DNA from: Bedellia somnulentella
Lineage: Eukaryota; Arthropoda; Insecta; Lepidoptera; Bedelliidae
Reading direction: 5' to 3'
DNA length: 64,000 nucleotides
Assembly: GCA_963576735.1 (NCBI GenBank)
Contig: OY755170.1
Span: forward strand, 25,280,875-25,344,874
Under the pieces are notes generated by a model. That model saw only the letters and a list, made by a program, of their open reading frames with translations. It was not told the DNA's origin and ran no database searches. The translations under genes and the position numbers were made by a program. Positions 54,009 to 64,000 of the stretch are shown here, piece after piece (position 1 is the stretch's first letter; each line of letters begins with the position of its first letter).

Positions 54009-56795
54009 TTGCAAGCAATTTGCATCACGGAGTCATGGCTAACCGAAGACAAACTACCAATGATCAACTTTACGGAATATACCATAGCGGCAACATTTTG
54101 CAGAAAAATAAGAGTAGGGGGCGGCGTTTGCATCTTACTACACAAGGATTTGGAATTCATTGAAGTGCAAGAAATAAACGATAAGTCTGTTAAATATGTT
54201 ATAGAAATCACTGCAGTGACTGTGACTAAACTAAATATTGTATTAATCACTATTTACCATAATGGAAGACAGGGAGAAACATTTCTAACTCAAGTACGTA
54301 AAGTTCTTTTACATATAAATAAAAGGTATCAAAAGTGGGACGTTATTATAGGCGGTGACTTTAATTATAATATTCTCGACAAAAACGCAAATGTAAACGA
54401 GTTCTTAGATCTCATGTTGGAGTATAACTTTAAACAACACATAAAGACAGCTACACATTTCACCCCAACATCGGCTACATGTTTAGACTTAATTTTTACA
54501 AATTTCGGCAGCGACACTTTTTACACTTCCGTGGAGAATCTAGGTTTTACCAATCATTTGGCGACAACCATACATTTAGATACAAATATACCGACACCAC
54601 AACAGAAAAGAAATGAATGGTTTATGAAAAGAAGAGTTTTTAGTGAAGTAAATATGTTAAAATTTCAAACTAAATTAAAGCAAATTAATTGGTCAAAAAT
54701 AATTAATAATAGTAAAAATATTGATGAAAACTATGATAGCTTTCAAAATTGCATTAGTAACAAACTAGACGAATGTATACCGAAAAAGTTAATTAAGCTG
54801 ACAATAAATCACAAACATTATTGGTTAACAACCGGTATAAAAAACTTATGTAAAAACAAAAGATTCTTAAGAATTTTAACAAATCACTCTAAAGATAAAA
54901 GACTAATAAATCACAATAATAAATATGGAAAAATATTAAAAAAGATTATAATCAAAGCCAAAAAATTATGCTATGAACATAGATTAAAATCATCTGACAA
55001 TAAAATACAAACCATGTGGAGAATAATCAATGAAAGGACAAATAAAAACACAAGACGAGACAAAAACAATATAACATTAAAAATTGACGGCAAAGACATA
55101 TGTAACCCAAAAGAGGTGGCTGCTACTTTTAACGACTACTTCCTATCGGCAGGAGACGGGATTAATACATTAAATAAAAATGATTGTTCCGTTATACAAT
55201 CCATTGAAAATAGTATGTATTTAAACCCTATAAGTTTAAACGAGGTTTTTAGAATTTTAAAATGTTTGAAAAGTAAAAAAAGTTTCGGTTTAGACAATTT
55301 ACCACCTCATTTATTTAAACGATGTGCGGTGGAACTGACGGAACCATTTTACTTACTAATAAATCAATCGTTTGTAGAAGGTGTGTTTCCCGGCCATTTG
55401 AAAAAGTCCATCGTAAAACCTATTCATAAGAAAAGCTCTAAACTCAATCCTAACAACTATAGACCCATTGCCTTACTACCTACCTCATCTAAGATATTCG
55501 AAAAAGCATTGTGTAATCGAATTAACTCTTTTTGTAGTAAATACAAAATATTAGACGATGCAAAATACGGATTTAGGAAAAACCGCTCCACAACTTTAGC
55601 TGTGTATAATTATATCCAGGAAGCTATAAAAATTATATCAAATAAGGAATACGCAATTGGTATTCTAATAGACCTAAAAAAAGCTTACGACAAAGTTCAA
55701 TATGATATATTAGAAACCAAATTTTATGGTGTAGGAATCCGCGGAAATACTCTCAAATTAATTAAATCTTACTTGCAGAACCGAATACAATGTGTCGAAA
55801 TTGAATATTACAACTACGAAACCAAAGAAATAGAATCTATTCAATCAGATTTCAAAACAATGAGAGCATCAATACCCCAGGGGTGTGTAATCGGGTGTTT
55901 GATGTTTTTAATTTACATAAACGACCTTCCCAAAATAATAAAAGACGTTCACTGCACACTCTTTGCTGATGACTTATCTATAATGCTTCCTTGCCAAAAT
56001 AATGTAGACTTAAATAATAAACTGACCTCACTATTTCAAACCCTAACAAATTGGCTACACAAACATAATTTGGAAATAAATGCGTAGAAAACAAAATTAA
56101 TAGCTTTTCATACATCTCAGAAGAAGAAAATTGACATAGATTTTACTTATGATGGGGAAAAAATTAACGTAGTAAATGAAGCAACATTATTGGGAATTAA
56201 CATTGACTCCCATCTTGATTGGAAATCCCATGTTAGTAGAATTAAATCCAAATTAAGTAGCTTTGCATACGCTTTGCTAGAAGTAAAGAAAACAACGAGT
56301 ACAGAAACCGCGCGTATCACTTATTTCGCATATGCGAACTCCTGGCTGAGCTACGGCATAATACTATGGGGAAATAGCACCCACTCGTCTCAGGTATTTA
56401 TTATGCAAAAAAAACTAATAAGAATTATTGCAAATATCACAGAATCGGATTCTTGTAGGCCTTATTTCATTAAATATAACATACTTACATTGACTGGTAT
56501 ATATATCCTAGAAATTTGTAAATTCGTTCGTGAAAATCAACATTTATACACTAAAAGAAAAGATATAGACACACCATACATACTTAGACACCCAAACAAA
56601 TTGCAGACGCCGGTTACGCGCCTACACATGCAGTCGTGTAACGCACACATAATGTCAATAAATGTTTACAACAAGTTGCCCAACAAACGCAAAAGAACTG
56701 AAAATGATAAATTTCCCCAACAGTTGAAAAAACTACTTATAAAAAAATGCTATTACTCGGTAAAAGAATTCTTAAACGACGAAACATTGAAATAA
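54009..56795 (+). pseudogene. Endonuclease-reverse transcriptase of the CR1/jockey-group LINE
   Basis: One frame of about 929 codons broken only by TAG at 56085-56087. Endonuclease: AICITESWL near the start, GGDFN at 54351-54365, and TNH where the family normally has SDH, so the catalytic Asp is changed to Asn. RT: NYRPIALLPTSSKIFEK, YGFRKNRST, LIDLKKAYDKV, IPQGCVIGCL (usually PQGSxLGPL) and FADD at 55962-55973. The C-terminal part ends YYSVKEFLNDETLK before TAA. The intact long frame points to recent activity; the stop, the Asp change and the missing 5' part make this copy inactive. Confidence 0.9.
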
Positions 56796-57036
56796 ATTAT
56801 ATTTTATTAGACTTATTCGAATAGCCGTTGACCAAATAAAAATGACATTATTAATATTTACTTAAAAAATAATAATAATAATATATATATAATAAAATAT
56901 TTAGATTTGACATTTATAAAATTATTACTATGACATAAGTGGAATAAATCGTATTATAACTATGACTTGACATTTCTATTTTAATACTTACTATGATGGA
57001 TAGAATTAATAATTATTAATGACAGATTGATAAGAT

Positions 57037-57634
57037 AATTGGCCTAGACCTCGCTTTTTTAACATACCCTTTTTATATTATAAATCGATAAAGGACATCA
57101 AACTTAACAACTTTGCCTATGGAATGCCTATCTAAAATATTGTAATTTTCAAAATATAATAATAATTAAAAATTGTCGTACCTAGTTCAAACTGAGAATG
57201 TATACAATGAGATTCCTTGCTTCAGTGAAAATAAAAAATAAAAAAAAAACATTTGATCTATGGTGTAAACAAAAACATAACCTCTTTCGGTATTTTCCAG
57301 TTCAATCGCTCGCTTACCGGTTTATTTTCATGATATTATTTTTCAACGACGATCAATACAACTGGAAAATACAGAAAGAAGTTATATTTTTGTTTACAGA
57401 GCAAAAAGCATATATCAAATGTTTTTTTTTTATTTTTTATTTTCACTGAAGCAAGGAATCTCATTGTATACATTCTCAGTTTGAACTAGGTACGACAATT
57501 TTTAATTATTATTATATTTTGAAAATTACAATATTTTAGATAGGCATTCCATGGGCAAAGTTGTTTAGTTTGATGTCCTTTATCGATTTATAATATAAAA
57601 AGGGTATGTTAAAAAAGCGAGGTCTAGGCCAATT
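57037..57634. mobile_element. 600-bp palindromic foldback element in the LINE 3' end
   Basis: AATTGGCCTAGACCTCGC at the left and its complement at 57617-57634; arms of about 195 bp are near-perfect and pairing continues, with gaps, almost to the centre (GTAAACAAAAACATAACCTC with GTTATATTTTTGTTTAC). Non-coding. Superfamily unknown. Confidence 0.88.
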
Positions 57635-57759
57635 GTTTAATCCTCTCTTCCATTTTGCTCTACCCGACAGGGTCCATAAATACTAATGTAAAATGATATA
57701 ACAGCTGTATACAACTTTATGGATTGCAAAAATAAATGAAATGAAATGAAATATTTAAT

Positions 57760-58764
57760 ATAATATCGTAAAAATTCCAGATCACAAATTCGTGAATTTT
57801 TTTGCAATCACCAAATCTTTTATTATTCATTTCGATCAATGACGTCATTAACAGAAAAAGTTGATCAGTCTTTAAATATTCATAAATTTACAATAAATCA
57901 TCTTAAATGAAAAATATTCAAATTAGTATTTTATTTTCGTGTTTGCTATCGAATAAAAATATTTAATTAATTAATTTTTTCTAGGCAAACCTATGTATTT
58001 AGCATCGTTAGAAGCTTTATAAATTAGACTACTTAGGAAGATCCTGAAATTCTTGTAATTCTTTTTTAACTTACTTATGAAAATAAGTGGATTCGTCGAA
58101 CAAGTGGGTTGGCGATTACTACATATGCTGTAGAAAGGGTCCGATGATCGAACTGAACAGAGTAAAATATAAAAAAAATTGAATGTACAGTTCTTAAAAG
58201 CATACACCTATCCTGCATTTTAAAAATTGTTTCTTTTTCTATGTCTTTTGTGTTTCTATTTACTATAGATATTTTTGGGATGCAACTAAGTAACATTTTT
58301 CTGTCGTAATACATGCCTCTACCGCTTTGTGCAGCCATCAGTTGGTAAAGAAATACCTAGCATCATTTTGGGTTCCATATAAGATTTATAATTCATATGT
58401 AAATGGAATGATATTATAAAATTCTTACGCAAGTCATAATAAGTCAAACAATATTAAATAGTTATTTGTTTAACTCTTTATTTTTAAAGATTTCCAATTC
58501 AGGCCGTAAAATATAATAATTACAGCAAGAAATATCTTGTGGAAAACAGGACGTTACGCCACCTTTCAATAGATGGCACTGATTGTGATATTTCTACATC
58601 GCGGTATGAATTCTTTTTTGTGTCCGTATATAAGGAAATGGCAAGCTATCGCAGGCACACAATACTCTTCAGTAATTAAATAGGGGATAGATCTTAAATT
58701 TTTAGACACTGGTTGCCACCTTTTACATGGCGACTGGTGATATAACAACCTAAGTTATTCTCAG
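57760..58764. other. Intergenic DNA, no firm gene
   Basis: A minus-strand frame 58338 to 58075 begins MAAQSGRGMYYDRKMLL and has some protein-like texture, but no family is recognised and no splice context is convincing. Otherwise nothing. Confidence 0.35.
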
Positions 58765-59710
58765 TAGGCATGGGCGTTTTCGTTATTTAACGCAAACGGT
58801 TACATAACCGTTATATAGTTATCATATCGTTATGGAAAACCGTTTTTAGATATCGATATCAGTGGAATAGTTTTTGCTATCGTCAATTGGTTAATTAGTT
58901 TTAATTTAAGTTTAGTAAAGTAAACGACCTTGAAACAAAAACGCATGCAATTACCGAGATATATTTTATCAGTTTAGTTAAGAGGTAAGGGAACCTTAAT
59001 TACACTTAATTACAATAGTAAATCATGGCGATTTTCCTTCATGGTTAAAAAGGCTTAGAACAAGCAGAAAAGTTGTATGAATTTATTATTAATGCGAATA
59101 TGTGTATTTATTATTAATGCATGTGTAAAGTAACGATAGTGTAACAAAAATGATACATGATTAGCTCAGGTAACTTTTCTGGCGCATTTAAAAATCGACA
59201 TATTTACTACTATTTTAAAAACTTGCACACACTTAAAAACTATTGTCTCTTAAACACTATTTATTCACAATGAATGTACATAGAACTAAAAACCCCTTTT
59301 AACAATTTTGCACTATATGACAATGAAAATTGAAATAAACAAACTCAAACACACAAATAAATGACCCGTAATATCAGGTAAAACGCGAGCCAAAACTAAA
59401 CAACAAAATGTGTAAGTTAAAGTAATAAAATAACTAAAGATATTCGCTTCATCTCTTTCACAACGCAAACGTTTTATATAGTTAAAAAGAGATGGAGCGA
59501 ATATCAAACGGATGCGGTTCGATGGTTATGGTTAGCGCTTCGTTTGTCATATCGTTTTCTTTTACATATCGATGTCTGGCGGGCGGTTTAGGTTTTTGTT
59601 GATAGCATAGTTTTGAAATATCGGATATGTACTTTATAGTTATCGATATGATATGATATGTAACTGATATCCGTTATTAGTTACGTTTTGATATATCGAA
59701 CTCATGCCTA
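58765..59710. mobile_element. hAT-like non-autonomous element, 946 bp
   Basis: 8-bp duplication ATTCTCAG at 58757-58764 and 59711-59718; termini TAGGCATGGGC and, from the other end, TAGGCATGAGT. Subterminal regions are full of ATATCGATA-type words. An internal hairpin pairs ATTCGCTTCATCTCTTT (59442) with AAAGAGATGGAGCGAAT (59487). No transposase frame. Confidence 0.85.
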
Positions 59711-60109
59711 ATTCTCAGCAAAAGGGGTTTTCTAGCATTGCTGTGGTAAATAAATAAAAAAATTAAAATATATATCTTTTTAGTACTGATCGTATGACAT
59801 AACATTTTTCCCAAAAATTTTTCATTATATTTTCATGAAATCCGGTTGTGATAGAATCGTTTGGCTCAGTTGGTGTTTCCATACACAGCTGTATCTACTA
59901 GCAATCCTACCATAATCAATCATTTTCGTTTGTGTATTACTTAAATGACATGATGATTTTTTTAAGCTTAAAACTTTTCTGTGTGGGTCACTTGGCTAAC
60001 TTTGCTAAATTTTCACCGAAATAATAAAGTATATCTATAGAGTATGCAGGCAGCAGTTCTCGAGGGTTTGCCCGAAATATAACAAAATAAAGAAAGTTCT
60101 ATTTCTAAA

Positions 60110-60500
60110 AGTTCTAGATCTATTTACATGTTAAGGTCGAGGTATACGTTGCGCGAAAAATTTAAAGATATTGGCATTTTAACTGTCCCTTACCAATACA
60201 TATTTGAGAATTTAATGTATGCCAAAAATAAAATAGGCGAATTTAGTAAAGTTAGTGATAGGCATACTGTTAACACTCGAAATAAGGAGAAACTTAAAGT
60301 ACCGAAGTGAAGACTTAATAAAGTAAGTAATTCCTTTATGGGACTATCCCTGAAAATCAACAAACTTCCTTCTGACATACTGGAATTGCCTGTGGCATCT
60401 TTTAAAAAGGCAATTAAAGCCATGCTTTTAAAGAAATCTTACTACAGTGTTCAAGATTTTTTAAACGACAAGGACCCAACGCGTACATGACCATGTCCGT
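60110..60500 (+). pseudogene. CR1/jockey-group LINE, C-terminal fragment
   Basis: Encodes FKDIGILTVPYQYIFENLMY, then after a TGA at 60308, FMGLSLKINKLPSDIL and KKSYYSVQDFLNDKDPTRT with TGA at about 60488. It is the end of a LINE protein related to, but clearly different from, the one at 54-56.8 kb. 5'-truncated. Confidence 0.8.
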
Positions 60501-61154
60501 AAAGCTATAAATCTTCCCTCGTTATTCCTAGAAATAATGGTCTGGTGAGTATTTTTCTTCTCACGTTATGTGATTGGTTTTTTGTGATGAACAATTTACT
60601 TTAATTATGTCAAACTAGCGTTTGGTTTGGTCGCATAGAAAATCTTTTATAAAGTAAAAACATGTTTATAAACTGAAATTGTACAAACCATATTTTGAAA
60701 AAAAATTAATGTAAAGAGTTTCTTTGTTGCTTCTTCTCTTTAGGAACACCTTCCAAAGCAACGGATAAATGATAAATTTAAAATTTTGACGTTCAAAAAA
60801 TGTTAGTATTAAACTTTATTTTGAAAAATAAACTTTTTGACTTTTAAAGTATGAATGATAAAGAATGGGAAGTTCAGTGAGAAAATATTGCAAAATAAGG
60901 GACCGTGAGTGATCCATCCATATTGCCTAACAATCACTTGAAAATCACAAGTTAAAGTTAACATTTAAATTTAAATGTTACACTACTATTTAAAATTGAA
61001 GAAAATAAATAAAAATTGAGTGAAGTTGTGGTGTGTTTGATTTGAAATTAAACTAGCAAATATAAAAGTAAACAATATAATATTTAGTCGGGTTAGTAAT
61101 GTAGGAATGAATGAATATATTATTAGTAATAAATATATTACTTTTAATTATATA
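60501..61154. other. Intergenic DNA before the mariner
   Basis: AT-rich; no gene or repeat bounded. Confidence 0.45.
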
Positions 61155-62467
61155 AGAGGGGCATGCTATTAGAAGTTAGATACTCTTTTCTCATGTAATT
61201 GACACTGGCAAGCTATACACCATCTTATAGGCTGGTTTTTTATTGACATATTTGAATATAGAACACACTTCTTTTATTTATTTTTTATTTGAATTGAATG
61301 AGCATCATTTTTCCGAGAATCTGGCGGGAATTTACTTGCGACAATGGAGCTCAGTCAACGTGATTTTCGCGCTATGATTTATTATGACTTTAAAAAAGGT
61401 TTGAAGCCTCAAGAATGTTTTGAACTTTTGGCTTCTACTTTTGTTGAGTCTGCTTGTTCTCGAGCAACAGTATTCAAATGGTTTGCTGAATTTAAAAGAA
61501 GACGGGGATGTCTCGAAGATGAAGCGAAGACAGGACGGCCGCCAACCGCGGTCACGCAAGAAAACATTCGTGCAGTCGAAAAACTCATTCGCGAAAACCA
61601 ACGAATTACATATATGAAGCTAGAGAGAGAACTAGGAATTGAATCAGCAGCAATGCAAACCATAATTCACGACCACCTTTCTCTTTGTAAACGTTGTTCG
61701 AGATGGGTGCCCCACAAACTTACCGATGAGCAGAAAGACCGTCGGGTGGATTGGTGCCTATTTATGATAGATAAATTCAACTGAGGCGAGAAAAAAACGT
61801 ATATGATATACTGACTGGTGACGAAATATGACTATATAACTATGATCCCGAATCAAAGCGACAGTCGACTGTATGGTGCTTTGAAGACGAGCCAACTCTA
61901 ACGAAATGTCGCCGTGCACGAAGCACACAGAAACAAATGGTCGCCTCAATTTTCTGCAAAGTGGTTCATATTGCTACTGTTGTGCTAGAAAATGAAAGAA
62001 CGGTGAACTCAGAATGGTATGTGACAGTTTGTGCTCCAACAGTAATATCAGCTTGGTGTGATAAGCGACCGAAGTCAGGAATCCGGCACCTTCTCTGGCA
62101 CCACGACAATGCGGCGCCGCACACGTCTGCCATACCACTAGACTTTTTCAACTCGTAAAATGTGTCAATTCTCCCTCACCCGCCATATTCCCCTGACCGA
62201 GAGCCTTGTGATTTTTGCTTGTTTCCAAAAATCAAAGAAAAACTAAAGGGGAAGAGGTTTGAAAGCAAAGAAGATTCGCTGGTTGCCTATAATTTCGAGA
62301 TTTCTAAGGTATCTAAACAAGAGTGGTCACAGGTATTTTCCAATTGGTTCAGACTTATGGAAAAGTGTATACGTGCTCAGAGTGAATACTTTGAAAAGAC
62401 CGATACTTGTAATAAAGAATAAATTTTATAATTTTTGAATATCTAGTTTCTTTTGGCATGCCCCTCG
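61155..62467 (+). mobile_element. Mariner element, about full length
   Basis: About 1.31 kb between TA dinucleotides, with imperfect ~30-bp inverted repeats: AGAGGGGCATGCTATTAGAA at the left and the complement of TTTCTTTTGGCATGCCCCTCG at the right. Size and ends fit Tc1/mariner. Confidence 0.88.
61344..62422 (+). pseudogene. Mariner transposase, decayed
   Basis: N-terminal helix-turn-helix part is open from ATG 61344 (MELSQRDFRAMIYYDFKKG, then RATVFKWFAEFKRRRG and the linker GRPPTAV) to TGA 61782. A frameshift follows near the A-run at 61785-61795; then TGDE (61817-61825), a TGA at 61829, the WHHDNA block (Asp 62105-62107), a TAA at 62156, and HPPYSPD with EPCDF (Asp 62210-62212). The last two Asp are 34 residues apart, the DD34D spacing of mariner transposases. 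At least one frameshift and two further stops, so inactive. Ends ECFEK-type EYFEKTD then TAA. Confidence 0.9.
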
Positions 62468-62751
62468 TATTAGTATAAATTTTTTAAAATAAATATGTCC
62501 GGTCAATGTAGACCAAAAAGCGAGGGTAAGGCTACATTAATTCCCATCAAGCTGAAAGTTGGTACAATTGTTCAAAATATAATTATAAATAAAATTCATT
62601 CCCTCGCGTGCATTTATTTTATTCAAGGTCAAAGGTAAAAAAATGGGTTGTTTAACGATTTTATTCGAAACGGTAAGTTTAATCGTAAAATTACCTCAGA
62701 AAAAATTGTAGATCATAAAATTATCTAAAAAAAAGGTATAATTTTTTTTCT

Positions 62752-63497
62752 AAAAAGATACTGCTTCTGAGATAAAACGATTCAAAAGTTGTAAGCGTCA
62801 TTGTATGACTTGTCTTCCTTCAATCGTGGTTGCTGCTCATCAACATCTTTTTCGGGTATATTATGAAGTTCAGACCAGCTGGACCCCACAGATTGCAAAC
62901 AGTTGGAAGTTGGTCGATAATGCATTGGAACCAATCCAGCCTTTACTCCCACCTGCGCCGGAAAAACTGTCAAAAAAATATGCAGAGCTGCAAATAAATA
63001 TAAATGTGGTTGCAAAAAAGTTGGACTGTTTTGTTCTTTTACATGCAAGCTCTGTCAAAGCCGGTTGTGTTCTAACGTTGAATCACCAACAGCAGAGGAT
63101 TCGTTTGATACTGATAAACCAACATGGGATAAATCGCTTCTGATGCAATTTACTTGCACTCAAGATAAAGAAAAAGATAAAAAACACTGCGACGACGACC
63201 AATAAGAAGAAGAAAACGATGATGACGACGACGACCACGACGAAGATCAACAAGAAATAATTGAAGAATACATGTAGGAGCAATGCATTTTTCTACTGTT
63301 ATTTTAATTTCCATCGTTTATATCAATTCCAACTTCCATGTCCATCACTTTTTACTATTTCAAGTTGTGGAATAGGCCTAAAGAGACAACTAAGTTAAAA
63401 ACGCGCTGAGCACACTACCCCAGGGGTTGTGTGCGCAAAATGACGCTGATAACTTTTTGAATCGTTTTATCTCAGAAGCGGTATCTTTTAAACAATA
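62752..63497. mobile_element. Inverted-repeat-flanked element with coding remnant
   Basis: Left arm TGCTTCTGAGATAAAACGAT (62763) pairs with ATCGTTTTATCTCAGAAGCG (63463) within arms of about 48 bp. Between them lies the cysteine-rich remnant. Target duplication not found. DNA transposon of unknown superfamily. Confidence 0.65.
62862..63276 (+). pseudogene. Cysteine-rich (CXC-like) coding remnant with acidic tail
   Basis: First frame reads NSWKLVDNALEPIQPLLPPA followed by PEKLSKK; a shift near 62978 then opens CGCKKVGLFCSFTCKLCQSR, a closely spaced Cys pattern like a tesmin/CXC-type zinc-binding module, then an acidic run of Asp and Glu (63190-63265) before a stop. A TAA at about 63203 breaks it. 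I recall similar PxxPAPExL plus Cys modules in uncharacterised insect repeat-encoded proteins, but cannot name the family. Confidence 0.5.
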
Positions 63498-63878
63498 ATC
63501 ATACAACTTGTATGAATATTGTTTTTCTAATTATTATACCAGAATTAAAACTATATAAAGAATCAAACTCTGTTCCATTTTATTATTATTTATTATCCTA
63601 AAAGGGTGTTGTGTGTCGGATGATTGACGTTGACCTTAAAGTTTCTATGTAGGTGTATAACATAATTTCACCTCAACAGATTCACCAAATTTAATGGATT
63701 TTTTTAGGTTTCTCTAACTGATTTTATTTATAATATTATATTATGTTTCTCAACTGCTGTAATCGCTGTAAAACTCATAAATATGGAAGATGGTTTATTG
63801 GCTTGTACTAATTTAAAACCATATTAAACGCTAGAATGATATTATTTGTTGGTCATTAGCAGCAAATTATTTGCATTT
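63498..63878. other. Intergenic DNA, nothing recognised
   Basis: AT-rich; no gene or bounded repeat. Confidence 0.45.
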
Positions 63879-64000
63879 ATACATACAAACATATACTCAC
63901 GGCTATTAATCCCTAGAAGGGGTTGCCAGAGCGAAGGAATTCGAAATTCCTGAACCACTTTTGGAAGTTGCGTGGGGAATAGATGGTAAAATAAAGGTTG
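63879..64000 (-). mobile_element. ATGT-tail short element, cut by the window end
   Basis: ATATACTCACGGCTATTAATC through GGAAGTTGCGTGGGG to AAAATAAAGGTTG, matching the family's 3' half in antisense. Confidence 0.9.

Larger units (their letters stand above)
53620..57757 (+). mobile_element. CR1/jockey-group LINE with internal palindrome insertion
   Basis: A 5' leader (AGAGAGCGGCCGAGACG near 53632) runs into a reverse-transcriptase frame and a 3' end with ATAAATGAAATGAAATGAAAT. No ORF1 is seen and the endonuclease lacks its first residues, so the 5' part has been deleted near 54000. The left limit is uncertain. The Daphne-like clade is my best guess from the RT and the YYSVKEFLN end. Confidence 0.8.

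Noticed and set aside
58075..58338. Minus-strand frame starting MAAQSGRGMYYDRKM
   Set aside because: Protein-like at the start but short, with a low-complexity hydrophobic end, and no homologue recognised. Kept only as a comment on that stretch.
1..64000. CRISPR arrays, bacterial operons, or integrated virus genes
   Set aside because: No regularly spaced repeats, no ribosome-binding-site-linked gene runs and no viral coding block were seen; the RT-containing elements are non-LTR retrotransposons with endonuclease domains and no LTRs or gag/env regions.

Overview
The window looks like insect nuclear DNA, most likely lepidopteran. It is AT-rich, has long introns, and its one recognisable host gene has animal splice sites and CAAAATG start contexts. 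The very dense repeats (an ATGT-tailed RTE-like LINE and its short relatives, two tRNA-headed SINE families, Helitrons, foldback elements, hAT-, Harbinger- and mariner-type elements) resemble what is known from butterflies and moths. The order-level call is inference; no species can be named.

Host gene. One gene on the + strand runs from about 12.0 kb to about 51.4 kb. It is an FHOD-type formin, the orthologue of Drosophila Fhos/Fhod and vertebrate FHOD1/FHOD3. I place 17 coding exons whose splice phases agree throughout. Their joined length is 3,411 nt (about 1,136 residues plus stop), within the normal FHOD range. Order of parts: GTPase-binding-like N-terminus (exons 1-2), armadillo-like inhibitory domain (3-6), basic/coiled linker (7-9), FH1 proline runs and start of FH2 (10), rest of FH2 (11-15), and a short basic autoregulatory tail (15-17). 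A second start exon at 26.8 kb splices in the same phase. Exon 8 can also read through to its own stop, which would give a product with no actin-assembling half.

Layout. 1-11.9 kb: intergenic repeats, dominated by an RTE-like LINE (4.85-8.32 kb) carrying a nested 291-bp insertion. 12.0-51.4 kb: the formin gene. Intron 1 holds foldback, Harbinger-like and tandemly duplicated DNA. Intron 2 holds the second start exon, a large palindrome and many SINEs. Introns 5 and 15 hold two copies of one decayed Helitron in opposite orientations. 51.5-53.2 kb: SINE clusters. 53.6-57.8 kb: a CR1/jockey-group LINE with one nonsense codon and a 600-bp palindrome in its 3' end. 58.8-59.7 kb: a 946-bp hAT-like element. 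60.1-60.5 kb: another LINE 3' end. 61.15-62.47 kb: a decayed mariner. 62.75-63.50 kb: an inverted-repeat-flanked, cysteine-rich coding remnant. 63.88 kb to the end: one more short element cut by the window edge.

How things relate. The most informative pattern is a family of about 20 short (~245 bp) elements whose 5' end matches the 5' end of the RTE-like LINE and whose 3' end carries the same GTGAGTATATGTATG tail. Several have clear 10-21 bp target duplications. They look like non-autonomous partners mobilised by that LINE. Two sit against formin splice sites, one starting 14 bp after the exon 3 donor and one ending 44 bp before the exon 16 acceptor.
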